NCBI RefSeq assembly: GCF_005577435.1
Contig: NZ_CP040396.1
Coordinates: forward strand, 137,501-201,500
Length of the DNA stretch: 64,000 nucleotides
Source of the DNA: Paenibacillus algicola
Lineage (GTDB): Bacteria; Bacillota; Bacilli; Paenibacillales; Paenibacillaceae
Direction of reading: 5' to 3'
Of this stretch, positions 51,101 to 59,350 are shown piece after piece. The position numbers and the translations under genes were made by a program. Below the pieces are notes generated by a model that was given only the letters and a program-made list of their open reading frames with translations, was not told the origin of the DNA and searched no databases. Numbering within the stretch: the stretch's first letter is position 1; each line of letters begins with the position of its first letter.

Positions 51101-51274
51101 TATACGTTCAAGGCTGTGTTGAACGGAAACAATCTGGAGTTCTGGGTGAACGGAGTGCTGGAGCTGTCCACTACGGACACCCAGTTTGCCGCCGGCTCCA
51201 TCGGGCTGTTCTCTCACCGGAGTGACTCCCGGTTTGATGATGTGAGTGTGCTGAGCAGCATCGATTACAACTAA
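48107..51274 (+). CDS. Secreted glycoside hydrolase family 2 enzyme with C-terminal LamG-like domain
   Basis: Protein of 1055 residues with a signal peptide (cleavage expected after AHA near residue 36). A GH2 sugar-binding domain (about 40-205; GIYRSSFTVPSSM), an immunoglobulin-like domain (about 205-310) and the TIM barrel follow (about 310-640). The barrel has FGFREFSVNSNYYQLNG, VARTHIGGAIRELYDYADEI and the acid/base Glu in MWSGGNENF. The nucleophile is not certain; KGEGEAYTP is a candidate. Residues about 880-1050 form a beta-sandwich of the LamG/DUF1080 type, likely a carbohydrate-binding part. Substrate could be a galactoside, glucuronide or mannoside. Being secreted, it should act on the polymer before uptake. 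Confidence 0.88.
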   Translation: MGSQVHSLKALSLLIVISMVLAMLPMVTFPTPAHAGAHDRENVSLNGIWDFYPNGGAARHDIRVPSYWDSPDDFGYPASWESLNHGIYRSSFTVPSSMAGKEIFLSFEQVAPLAKVLVNGVPLATETDGYLMTRLPYKLNITAVAQVGGSNTVEVRVWSSNQLPADAVDASGQSLYPVGVDDRSWGQGRGITDDVELIAYPKVYISDTHILTDLNNNSNAADDTISVHVTVTNATSSSQSVTVTNSASLIGGSLEKSFGDRTVTLAANSSQTVSLSNVPWTDAKYWWTHDPKLYSLNTSLVQGGVTRDFSATRFGFREFSVNSNYYQLNGIKTNLRGDSLQSNWHVKSGAGTALSAKESYKDTNIAQVKLQMDEWKAVYNVARTHIGGAIRELYDYADEIGLLIIDETPFWQYHNRHSFNPAAMDHVNKWVQQWVISNRNHPSIVMWSGGNENFQHIPGNANTLIPAVTNAIKAVDTTRPIIQDDATTDDQENHHYTGGYPDGWMNHSNLYGLYTNNASKPKGEGEAYTPSQGWTVLDASGAYTSGNTKDYMNDNLVSQAVWHRAADRMVRGMRYAGYADIRYYHNWIYAYEVIEDTIYPVWTDLSAKGIKPAKIERPMFNVFSSSHPAFIRSDSYEYTKNTFSPVAAFDKEGDRLNRIGVHPPVFAAGSSTTRTIIVYNDEQRDGTGIEVAWEAGYTNPANGTYTSFQSGSFNINVPYGNKGEQAISFTVPANVSARWLQLKLTARKGATLKFEETNEIGAIGSIPPAQIYTAPVIDIGTKTIDNRNQMHKIKLVNQGGGLSTLWSAAGQGGGLTLSQTSGNLRGEREIYFSMDPSSLAPDTSYSRVLTFTEAGGTQAQVTVMFRTGPDTGGASPAVLFSDDFESGTASGWVTNTGSWAVMTDGSKAYRQSDTTAVSARAVQGSASWTDYEVSARVKAGAFGGSYSGIGLEARYQDAANKYTFSYSTNGNILKIQKTVGGVYTDLTTKAYTFNPGTWYTFKAVLNGNNLEFWVNGVLELSTTDTQFAAGSIGLFSHRSDSRFDDVSVLSSIDYN

Positions 51275-51342
51275 GGTTTGCTAATATATCAGTTCATGAG
51301 ATCTGTAAAAATCTAATCATAATCCTTCTGGAGGGGATGTCC

Positions 51343-52845
51343 ATGAAAGCTGTAATGCTCATGTTTGACACGCTGAACCGCCGCATGCTGTCCCCCTATG
51401 GCTGCGACTGGACCCATACACCGAATTTCCGCCGACTGGCGGAGCGCACGGCCGTGTTCGATCAGGCGTACGTAGGCAGCATGCCATGCATGCCTGCACG
51501 CCGGGAGCTGCACACCGGCCGGCACAACTTTTTGCATCGCAGCTGGGGGCCGATCGAGCCGTTTGATGACTCTATGCCGGAGCTGCTAAAGCGTCATGGC
51601 GTGTATTCCCATCTTGTAACAGATCATCAGCATTACTGGGAGGACGGCGGCGCGACCTATCACACCCGGTACAGCTCATTCGAGCTGATTCGGGGCCAGG
51701 AGGGCGATCCGTGGAAAGGACATGTGAAGGACCCGGTTCCTCCGGAGACGGTAACGACCCGTCCGCTGCAGGGCATGTTCCGCCAGGATTGGATCAATCG
51801 TCAATATTGCCGTCAGGAAGAAGATTTCCCGCAAGCGAAGACGTTTGCGGCCGGGCTGGAATTTATCCGCCGCAACCATGGCGAGGACCGCTGGTTCCTG
51901 CAGCTGGAAACCTTTGATCCGCACGAGCCGTTTCATGCACCGGAGAAATACCGGGAGCTGTACCCTCACACGTATGAGGGCAAGCACTTTGACTGGCCGA
52001 TGTATCGGCGGGTGACAGAGACGCAGGAGGAGATTGATCATGTCCGGCTGGAGTATGCGGCACTGCTAAGTATGTGCGATGCCTACTTAGGCAAGGTACT
52101 GGACCTAATGGATGAGCTGGGCATGTGGGAGGATACGATGCTTATTGTGAATACTGACCATGGCTTCCTGCTGGGGGAGCATGACTGGTGGGCCAAGAGC
52201 AATATGCCGTTTTACAACGAGATTGCCCATATGCCGCTCTTTATCTGGGACCCGCGGACACAGGCAAGCGGAGTACGGCGCTCCAGCCTGGTTCAAAATG
52301 TAGACCTGGCCCCCACACTCCTCCGCTATTTCGGGATTGAGGTGCCCCCGGATATGACAGGACATTGCCTGCAGCAAACCATTGCTCAGGATGTACCGGT
52401 ACGGGAAGCCGCGATCTTCGGCATTCACGGAGGACATGTGAATTGTACCGACGGCCGGTATGTCTACATGAGGGGACCGGCTTCTTCAGACAACAGACCG
52501 TTATATAATTACACGCTGATGCCGACGCGGATGCGCTCCCGCTTTGAGGTGGCAGAGCTGAGATCGTCTCAGCTGCACGAGCCTTTTGCCTTCACGAAGG
52601 GCGTGCCGGTGCTACAAATACCGGTGGCTCACGGCAAGCCGATCGATGATCTCCGGACGATGCTGTTTGACGTGGAGCAGGACCCGCAGCAGCTGGAGCC
52701 GATCACTGATCCGGACGCAGAGGAGCGAATGCTGAAGCTGCTGCAGGAGGTCATGGCCCGCGAGGAGGCGCCGGCAGAGCAGTACATCCGGCTGGGCCTT
52801 GAGCAGCATGCTGCTGTGCCTCTGGCCAGGAACGAATCTGAGTAA
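51343..52845 (+). CDS. Sulfatase, cysteine type (first)
   Basis: Enzyme of about 500 residues of the alkaline-phosphatase fold. The sulfatase signature is SMPCMPARRELHTGR, with CxPxR at Cys49, Pro51 and Arg53; that cysteine becomes formylglycine. DHGFLLGEHDWWAKS supplies metal and substrate residues, and FDPHEPFHAPE is typical. An ATG two codons upstream lies in the GGAGGGG site, so 51343 is preferred. No signal peptide is seen, so it probably acts in the cytoplasm on imported sulfated sugars. A formylglycine-generating enzyme must be encoded elsewhere. Confidence 0.92.
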   Translation: MKAVMLMFDTLNRRMLSPYGCDWTHTPNFRRLAERTAVFDQAYVGSMPCMPARRELHTGRHNFLHRSWGPIEPFDDSMPELLKRHGVYSHLVTDHQHYWEDGGATYHTRYSSFELIRGQEGDPWKGHVKDPVPPETVTTRPLQGMFRQDWINRQYCRQEEDFPQAKTFAAGLEFIRRNHGEDRWFLQLETFDPHEPFHAPEKYRELYPHTYEGKHFDWPMYRRVTETQEEIDHVRLEYAALLSMCDAYLGKVLDLMDELGMWEDTMLIVNTDHGFLLGEHDWWAKSNMPFYNEIAHMPLFIWDPRTQASGVRRSSLVQNVDLAPTLLRYFGIEVPPDMTGHCLQQTIAQDVPVREAAIFGIHGGHVNCTDGRYVYMRGPASSDNRPLYNYTLMPTRMRSRFEVAELRSSQLHEPFAFTKGVPVLQIPVAHGKPIDDLRTMLFDVEQDPQQLEPITDPDAEERMLKLLQEVMAREEAPAEQYIRLGLEQHAAVPLARNESE

Positions 52846-52859
52846 AGGATGGTGCTGAT

Positions 52860-54224
52860 ATGACTGCAGCCCGCTCGAATGAACAGCCTAATGTAATCGT
52901 TTTTTTTACAGATCAGCAGCGGTGGGATACTACGGGAGTCCATGGTAATCCACTGGGGCTGACGCCCAACTTTGACCGAATGGCAAGAGAAGGGACGCAT
53001 ATCTATAATATGTTCACCTGCCAGCCGGTCTGCGGCCCTGCCCGTTCCTGTCTGCAGACTGGCCTGTATGCGACAGCAAGCGGCTGCTACCGCAATTCCA
53101 TACCGCTGCCGCGAGACCGCCGTACACTGGCGCATCATTTCAAGGATGCCGGCTACGACACCGGATACATCGGCAAATGGCATCTGGCGTCTCAGGAGCC
53201 GGTTCCCGCTGACGAGCGGGGCGGATATGAATACTGGCTCGCATCCAATGTGCTTGAATTCTCCTCGGATGCCTACAACACGGTCATGTACGACAACGAC
53301 TGCAACGAGGTCAGGCTGCCAGGATACCGGGTCGATGCCCAGACCGATGCAGCGATTCGATACATGGATGCCCATCAGGATCATCCGTTCTTTCTTTTCT
53401 TATCCTATATAGAGCCTCATCACCAGAACCATACCGACAATTATCCTGCACCGGACGGCTCGGAGGAGCTGTATACGGACCGCTGGACACCGCCGGATCT
53501 GCGGGCGCTCACGGGCAGCTCGCCGCAGCACCTGGGAGGCTATTATGGCATGGTGAAACGGCTGGATGAGGGCTTGGGAAGAATCCGGGACGCGCTAAAA
53601 AGCCTGAATCTGACCTCGCGTACAATCATTCTCTTTACCTCTGACCACGGCTGTCATTTCAAAACGCGGAATGAGGAGTATAAGCGCAGCGCCCATGACA
53701 GCTCCATTCGCGTACCGACAGCGCTGTATGGCCCTGGCTTCCTGCAAGGCGGACAGCTGCGTGAGCTGGTCAGCCTGGTGGACCTGCCTGCGACCCTGCT
53801 CGACGCCGCTGGCATTGAGGTGCCGGCAGACATGCAGGGTCGCTCGATTTTGCCGATTATTCAGAAGCAGCCGGTATCCTGGCCGGAGGAGGTCCTTGTG
53901 CAAATCAGCGAATCTCAGGTGGGCAGAGCGATTCGGACGCAGCGCTGGAAGTATGCCGTGACCGCGCCGGATGCCCACCCGAAGAATGATGCTGGCTCTG
54001 CCCGGTATGTTGAGGAGCTATTGTATGATCTGGAAGCAGATCCGTATGAGCTGAGCAATCTTGCAGGCATGGAGGCCTATCGTACTGTTGCTGACGAGCT
54101 GCGAGCACGACTGATCACGCGAATGGTGGAGGCCGGCGAGGATGCGCCGGAGATTGTCGCTCATGAGGTGCGCAGTGGAGGACAGCGCAGAGTGTCGATT
54201 GAGGAGTGCCGGATTAAACTTTAG
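52860..54224 (+). CDS. Sulfatase, cysteine type (second)
   Basis: Protein of 454 residues starting PNVIVFFTDQQRWD, with the sulfatase motif CGPARSCLQTG (CxPxR at Cys58, Pro60 and Arg62), GKWHLA and TSDHGCHFKTRNEEYKRS for metal and substrate binding. It differs clearly from the neighbour, so the two probably attack different sulfate positions. It is 14 bases after the first sulfatase and has no signal peptide. It is the last gene of the locus. Confidence 0.92.
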   Translation: MTAARSNEQPNVIVFFTDQQRWDTTGVHGNPLGLTPNFDRMAREGTHIYNMFTCQPVCGPARSCLQTGLYATASGCYRNSIPLPRDRRTLAHHFKDAGYDTGYIGKWHLASQEPVPADERGGYEYWLASNVLEFSSDAYNTVMYDNDCNEVRLPGYRVDAQTDAAIRYMDAHQDHPFFLFLSYIEPHHQNHTDNYPAPDGSEELYTDRWTPPDLRALTGSSPQHLGGYYGMVKRLDEGLGRIRDALKSLNLTSRTIILFTSDHGCHFKTRNEEYKRSAHDSSIRVPTALYGPGFLQGGQLRELVSLVDLPATLLDAAGIEVPADMQGRSILPIIQKQPVSWPEEVLVQISESQVGRAIRTQRWKYAVTAPDAHPKNDAGSARYVEELLYDLEADPYELSNLAGMEAYRTVADELRARLITRMVEAGEDAPEIVAHEVRSGGQRRVSIEECRIKL

Positions 54225-54332
54225 AGAACCCTCTTTCTTCTGCAACATTTACCAGTACAGCTTCGTCAGAAAAGTAAGGCAAGCTACAGTAGAGGGGCTG
54301 CCATATATTTGATGAAGGAGGCTGATGTTAAC

Positions 54333-55088
54333 ATGAATAGTCTGACCAAGCGTTTAGGTGCTGTCATGCTGGCTGGCTCGCTGCTGACCGGCGGCGCGGC
54401 TGTGCTTTCTACTGCTGGAGGTGCGGCAGAGGTGCTGGCTGTGGAAGCCGCGGCACAGCAGGGAGTGACGGTGATCGGTAAGGGCGAGCTTTCGGTGAAG
54501 CCGGATATCGTCTATCTGTCCATTGGAGCAGAGTCCACGGCCGCTACTGCAGAATCGGCCCAGAAGCATAACGCCGAGAAAATGGATAAGGTGCTGAAGG
54601 AGCTGAAGAACACCTGGAAGCTCCAGGATAAGGACATTCAAACCGAGCGGTTCCACGTACAGCCTAACTATACCTATACCGAAAAAGAGGGTCAGCAGGT
54701 TAAAGGCTACACGGCCCGCCATTCGCTTCAGGTGACGCTGCGCGATCTCAGCAAGGTCGGTGAGCTGCTGGATGGCGTATCCAAGGCAGGAGCGAACGCG
54801 ATTGGCGATGTCCGCTTCTCCGTGGAAAACCGCGATGCGTTTGAAGCCCAGGTGATCGAGAAAGCGATGGCGAATGCAGAGATGAAGGCACAAGCTATTG
54901 CCAAGTCCGCTAAACGCCAGTTAGGTGTGGTGACCCAGGTGGTAGAAGGTCAGGTTCAGAACTACGGTTTTGAATATGTACAAAACGAAGCCAAGCTGTC
55001 GTCCTCAGCAGACTTCGCCTCCACAGCGGTGGAGCCGGGCGAAATCAAGCTGAATACACAGCTGCAGGTACAGTACGAGTTGAAGTAA
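54333..55088 (+). CDS. Secreted SIMPL/DUF541-domain protein
   Basis: Protein of about 251 residues with a signal peptide (AHA-like site near LAVEAAAQQ, about residue 40) and a SIMPL (DUF541) domain: GVTVIGKGELSVKPDIVYLS near the start, then VEPGEIKLNTQLQVQYEL at the end. Members are periplasmic or cell-surface proteins of unclear function, some linked to oxidative stress. AAGGAGG is 11 bases before this ATG; an ATG at 54312 lies before the ribosome site. A terminator follows. Confidence 0.85.
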   Translation: MNSLTKRLGAVMLAGSLLTGGAAVLSTAGGAAEVLAVEAAAQQGVTVIGKGELSVKPDIVYLSIGAESTAATAESAQKHNAEKMDKVLKELKNTWKLQDKDIQTERFHVQPNYTYTEKEGQQVKGYTARHSLQVTLRDLSKVGELLDGVSKAGANAIGDVRFSVENRDAFEAQVIEKAMANAEMKAQAIAKSAKRQLGVVTQVVEGQVQNYGFEYVQNEAKLSSSADFASTAVEPGEIKLNTQLQVQYELK

Positions 55089-55130
55089 AGGGATCTATAT
55101 GCCTTGCAGATCCGCATGAGAGCCTAAGTG

Positions 55131-55168
55131 ATGCCTGGCTGCCCCTTGGTGCAGCCGGGCATTTTTTG
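55131..55168 (+). terminator. Rho-independent terminator after the SIMPL gene
   Basis: ATGCCTGGCTGC pairs with GCAGCCGGGCAT, then six T. Confidence 0.92.
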
Positions 55169-55238
55169 CGTGGAGTGAAGCTTGTTACAGGATGGGGCGA
55201 AAACCGCCCTCTGCAAGAGATTACATCTGACAAAAGTG

Positions 55239-55267
55239 TTGTGTACCGCATCAAAACAAGGTATAGT
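55239..55267 (+). promoter_or_regulatory. Promoter of the pot operon
   Basis: TTGTGT, 17 bases, TATAGT. It lies about 115 bases before the potA start. Confidence 0.6.
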
Positions 55268-55382
55268 GAATATGCAAAAATCGACCATGACTATAGTCCG
55301 GACCATACCGTGTGGATATGGTCTTTTTTCTTGGTATCGCAAAAAGACGGTTTTCCGAAACGGGAAGGGGAGGAACTTATCT

Positions 55383-56354
55383 GTGATAGAGCTTGTCCAG
55401 ATCACCAAGCAATTTCAGGGACAGACCGTCGTGCAGCCGCTGTCTCTGTCCATTCGGGAGGGAGAGTTCCTGACTCTGCTCGGCCCCAGCGGCTGCGGAA
55501 AAACGACGATTCTCCGCATGATTGCCGGCTTTGAGAACCCGACGGAGGGACAAATCTGGCTCGCAGGGCAGGATGTAACACAGCAGCCGGCGAACCAGCG
55601 GGATCTGAATCTCGTGTTTCAGCACTACGCGTTGTTTCCGCATATGACGGTAGCGGACAATATTGCCTTCGGACTGAAGATGAAGAAGCTTTCCAAATCC
55701 GAAATCAAAAAGCGCGTCGATGAGGCTGTCGCCATGACCCAGCTGGCTGCGTTCACGGGGCGCTATCCGCATCAGCTGTCCGGCGGCCAGCAGCAGCGTG
55801 TGGCTATTGCCCGGGCCATTGCGAACAAACCCAAGGTGCTGCTGCTGGACGAGCCGCTGGGAGCACTCGATCTGCAGCTGCGCAAAAGCCTGCAGTCAGA
55901 GCTGAAGCATCTGCAGCGAACGCTGGGCATTACGTTCGTGTATGTGACGCATGATCAGGAGGAGGCGATGATGCTCTCCGACCGGATCGTCATTATGAAC
56001 GGAGGCCGGGTAGAGCAGATCGGCACGCCGCGGGAGATTTATGCGTCGCCCAAGACGCTGTTCGCCGCGACCTTTGTCGGAGAGAACAATATATTCTCTG
56101 CGCCGGAGGGTCTTTTTGCTGTCCGGCCGGAGAAGCTGATTCCGCTCCCTCAAGGAGACAGCCGCGCTCGCAGGGCAGGCGTCATTCAAGATATCCAGTA
56201 TCTTGGCAATGTGCACAAGCTGGTGGTTCAGCTGGATCAGGAGCCGATGAAGGTGACGCTGGCGCTGGACCTGTCCCAAGAGCACCTGTATGACATCGGA
56301 GATTCCATTGGCCTAAGCTGGAACGACGCGGATCAAGTGGTGATTGGGCCATGA
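55383..56354 (+). CDS. potA: Spermidine/putrescine ABC transporter ATP-binding protein
   Basis: ATPase of about 323 residues with Walker [12 protein letters not shown]-loop [11 protein letters not shown], signature [15 protein letters not shown], Walker [13 protein letters not shown], the His of VTHDQEEAM and a C-terminal TOBE-like part with FVGENNIF and FAVRPEKL. The open frame runs 67 codons further upstream, across the promoter. The GTG at 55383 has GGGGAGGAA and gives the usual start ([12 protein letters not shown]). Its stop overlaps potB by four bases. Confidence 0.92.
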   Translation: MIELVQITKQFQGQTVVQPLSLSIREGEFLTLLGPSGCGKTTILRMIAGFENPTEGQIWLAGQDVTQQPANQRDLNLVFQHYALFPHMTVADNIAFGLKMKKLSKSEIKKRVDEAVAMTQLAAFTGRYPHQLSGGQQQRVAIARAIANKPKVLLLDEPLGALDLQLRKSLQSELKHLQRTLGITFVYVTHDQEEAMMLSDRIVIMNGGRVEQIGTPREIYASPKTLFAATFVGENNIFSAPEGLFAVRPEKLIPLPQGDSRARRAGVIQDIQYLGNVHKLVVQLDQEPMKVTLALDLSQEHLYDIGDSIGLSWNDADQVVIGP

Positions 56355-57202
56355 ACAGAAACAAGCTGCTGCTGACACCTGTGCTGCTGTGGATGGCTCT
56401 ATTTCTGATTGTACCGATGCTGATTGTTATCGGCATCTCTCTGCTGCAGCGGAATGCACTCGGCCAGCTTCAATTCTCGTTTAGCATAGAGGGCTACAAG
56501 ACATTTTTTGACCCTCTCTATATCGGCATTTACTGGGATACCATTGTGCTGTCTGTGCTAACGACCGTTATCTGCCTGCTCATTAGCTACCCTATGGCCT
56601 ACTATATAGCCAACGCTTCCCCGCGTGTCCAGACCTGGGGCCTGCTGCTGGTAACGGTACCGTTCTGGATCAATTTCCTGATCCGCACCTATGCTTGGGT
56701 GCTTCTCTTGAGAACGCAGGGTGTAGTCAATACGCTGCTGCTGGAGACGGGCTTGATTGCCGAGCCGCTGCAGATGCTGTACACGCCGGGAGCCGTGCTG
56801 CTCGGCATGGTGTACAACTTTATTCCATTTATGGTGCTGCCGATTTATGTTGCACTGGAGCAGATGGACAAGCGCCTGCTGGATGCCGCTTCCGATCTGG
56901 GCGCTTCCCGCTGGAAAGCTTTCCGATACGTGACTCTGCCTCAGAGCCGCTCCGGCATGATGACCGGCTGCGTGCTGGTTTATGTGTCTACCTCTGGCAT
57001 GTTCGTCGTGTCGGACATTCTGGGCGGCGCCAAATCCAGCATGCTCAGCAACATCATTCAAGCCCAGTTTCAGGGGGCGCGGAACTGGCCTTTCGGTGCC
57101 GCGCTGTCAGTTATTTTTGTGCTGACCTCGCTGGTGATGATCCTGCTGTTTAACCGGGCCATGCAGGCCCGGCATCTGAATGTGAAGGAGGGGAGATCTT
57201 GA
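56351..57202 (+). CDS. potB: Spermidine/putrescine ABC transporter permease
   Basis: Protein of 283 residues with six membrane segments, [20 protein letters not shown] and the EAA-type loop [20 protein letters not shown]. It pairs with PotC. It overlaps both neighbours by four bases (ATGA and TTGA), so all three are translationally coupled. Confidence 0.93.
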   Translation: MNRNKLLLTPVLLWMALFLIVPMLIVIGISLLQRNALGQLQFSFSIEGYKTFFDPLYIGIYWDTIVLSVLTTVICLLISYPMAYYIANASPRVQTWGLLLVTVPFWINFLIRTYAWVLLLRTQGVVNTLLLETGLIAEPLQMLYTPGAVLLGMVYNFIPFMVLPIYVALEQMDKRLLDAASDLGASRWKAFRYVTLPQSRSGMMTGCVLVYVSTSGMFVVSDILGGAKSSMLSNIIQAQFQGARNWPFGAALSVIFVLTSLVMILLFNRAMQARHLNVKEGRS

Positions 57203-58005
57203 ACAAGCGCGGCTCTGCGTTGCTAGGTCTGCACTCCTTGCTCATGATGGTATTTTTATATTTGCCGATCCTGATGATTGTCCTCTACTCCTTTAATAAC
57301 ACGCGGCTCAGCGGCAGCTGGGAAGGCTTTACGTTTGATTGGTACCTTTCGCTGCTGGATAACCGGCATGTGAAGGAGGCGCTGATAAACAGCCTGAGTA
57401 TTGCACTGGTATCGACAGCGGTCTCCACGGTACTGGGCACGCTGGCGGCCTTGTCGCTCCGGACCTTGAGCCGCCGCAGCCGCGGGGGGTTGAACGGACT
57501 CTTGTATTTGCCGGTCATCATCCCGGATATTATTATGGGGCTGTCTCTGCTCGTGCTGTTCTCCCAGCTGCAGCTGGAGCTCAGCAAGCTCACGGTCATG
57601 ATCGCCCACATTACATTCAGCTTGTCGTATGTGTACGTGGTGGTGTCTGCCCGCCTGGCCAATATGGGCAGGCAGCTGGAGGAGGCGGCGATGGATCTGG
57701 GTGCGAGCGGCTGGCAGACCTTCCGGCATGTGACCCTGCCGCAAATTGCTCCCGGCATGATTGCCGGTGCGCTGATCGCGTTTACGCTGTCGCTGGATGA
57801 TTTTATGGTCAGCTTTTTTGTGGCCGGACCCAGCTCTACCACGCTGCCGATCTATATTTATGGACAGGTCAAGCGCGGCATCTCGCCGGAGATTAATGCA
57901 CTGTGTACGCTGCTTATTCTCGTCAGCGTGATATTGATTCTGCTTGCACAGTATATGCTCAATCGCGGCAAAGGACAGAAGAAGCAAAAGGCGCTTCCGT
58001 TCTAG
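57199..58005 (+). CDS. potC: Spermidine/putrescine ABC transporter permease
   Basis: Protein of 268 residues with six membrane segments and EAA loop LEEAAMDLGASGWQTFRHVT, then LDDFMVSFFVAGP, a PotC hallmark. A TTG start at 57199 overlaps the potB stop, with GGGGAG upstream. potD follows at 80 bases. Confidence 0.93.
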   Translation: MNKRGSALLGLHSLLMMVFLYLPILMIVLYSFNNTRLSGSWEGFTFDWYLSLLDNRHVKEALINSLSIALVSTAVSTVLGTLAALSLRTLSRRSRGGLNGLLYLPVIIPDIIMGLSLLVLFSQLQLELSKLTVMIAHITFSLSYVYVVVSARLANMGRQLEEAAMDLGASGWQTFRHVTLPQIAPGMIAGALIAFTLSLDDFMVSFFVAGPSSTTLPIYIYGQVKRGISPEINALCTLLILVSVILILLAQYMLNRGKGQKKQKALPF

Positions 58006-58085
58006 TCTGCAAGCCACGCAGCAAATGGATGTCCGCATTGCATTCAGCTTAGCTGAGGCTGGCGGTTTATTTTGAAAGGAGATGG

Positions 58086-59147
58086 ATGGAATTGAATCTG
58101 AAAAACAAATGGACCCGGCTCCTGCTGGCCGGAATGCTGTCTGCAGTGGCAGCTTTGTCTCTGGCCGGCTGCGGCTCGGAGAAGGAAACCTTGAATATTT
58201 ATAGCTGGGCGGATAATTTTGACCCGGAGGTGCTGGCGGATTTCGAGGAGAAGTACGATGTCAAGGTGACGTATGACAACTACGCCAACAATGAGGACCT
58301 GCTGGCGAAGCTCCAGGCGGGCGGCGGCGGCTATGACTTGATTCAGCCTTCCGATTATATGGTGAAGACGATGATCAGCGAGGATCTGCTGGAGCCGCTG
58401 GAGCTGGACAACATTCCTAATTTTGCGAACCTGTCGGATACCTTCAAGAACCCGGATTTTGATCCGGGCAACAAGTATTCAATCATTTACACCTCCGGGG
58501 TTACCGGTATCGCCTATAACAAGAACTATGTGAAGGAAGACATTAGTAGTTGGGACGACCTGTGGAATCCGGAATACAGCGGCAAGCTGCTGCTGCTGGA
58601 TGACAATCGCGAGGTCATCGGCATGTCGCTGAAGAAGAATGGCTATTCCAACAGTTCTACGAATGAGGCCGAAATTCAAGAGGCAGTGAATGATCTGAAG
58701 AGCCTGGTGCCGAATGTACTGGCCTTCGATACCGACAGCATCAAGCAGAAAATGATTCAGGAGGAAGGCTGGATCGCTACTGTATGGTCCGGGGATGCCT
58801 CCTTTATTGCGAAAGAGCTGCCGGATCTCGGCTTTGTCGTGCCGGAAGAGGGGGCGACCATCTTCTCTGACAACTATGCCATTCCAAAGGGAGCAGAGAA
58901 CAAGGAGCTCGCCGAGAAGTTTATGAACTACATGATGGAGCCGGAGGTCAGCGCAAAGAACTACGAATATATCGGCTACAGCAACCCGAACGTCAAGGCA
59001 ATGGAATTTCACAGTGAAGAATACCGCAATGACCGCATGATTAATCTTACAGCGGAAGAGCTGGAGCGCACGGAGTGGCTCAGCGATGTCGGCGAAGCGC
59101 TGCCGGTGTATGACCGGGCCTGGAGTGAGCTGAAGAGCGGACGTTAA
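58086..59147 (+). CDS. potD: Spermidine/putrescine-binding lipoprotein
   Basis: Lipoprotein of 353 residues with lipobox LSLAGC (Cys29), then LNIYSWADNFDPEVLADFEE, DLIQPSDYMVKTMI and ATVWSGDASFIAKE, as in PotD/PotF polyamine-binding proteins. It delivers polyamines to PotBC. AAAGGAG precedes the ATG, and a terminator follows. Confidence 0.93.
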   Translation: MELNLKNKWTRLLLAGMLSAVAALSLAGCGSEKETLNIYSWADNFDPEVLADFEEKYDVKVTYDNYANNEDLLAKLQAGGGGYDLIQPSDYMVKTMISEDLLEPLELDNIPNFANLSDTFKNPDFDPGNKYSIIYTSGVTGIAYNKNYVKEDISSWDDLWNPEYSGKLLLLDDNREVIGMSLKKNGYSNSSTNEAEIQEAVNDLKSLVPNVLAFDTDSIKQKMIQEEGWIATVWSGDASFIAKELPDLGFVVPEEGATIFSDNYAIPKGAENKELAEKFMNYMMEPEVSAKNYEYIGYSNPNVKAMEFHSEEYRNDRMINLTAEELERTEWLSDVGEALPVYDRAWSELKSGR

Positions 59148-59179
59148 GACCGTCAGCGGTGAGTTTGAATGTGCATAAG

Positions 59180-59226
59180 AGCTGCCTGAAGCGGAGAAAT
59201 CCGATGCGGAGGCAGTTCTTTTTTTT
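59180..59226 (+). terminator. Rho-independent terminator after potD
   Basis: AGCTGCCT pairs with AGGCAGTT around an inner imperfect stem, followed by eight T. Confidence 0.82.
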
Positions 59227-59350
59227 GCATTGTTTTGCATTGCAGAATTGTCACTGTCATTGTTACCTTTCACCCCTGTGCCGTTAGATATAATGGGAGA
59301 CGGGTAATGACATATACATAATTTTTCAAAATAAGGAAAAGGTGATGGAA

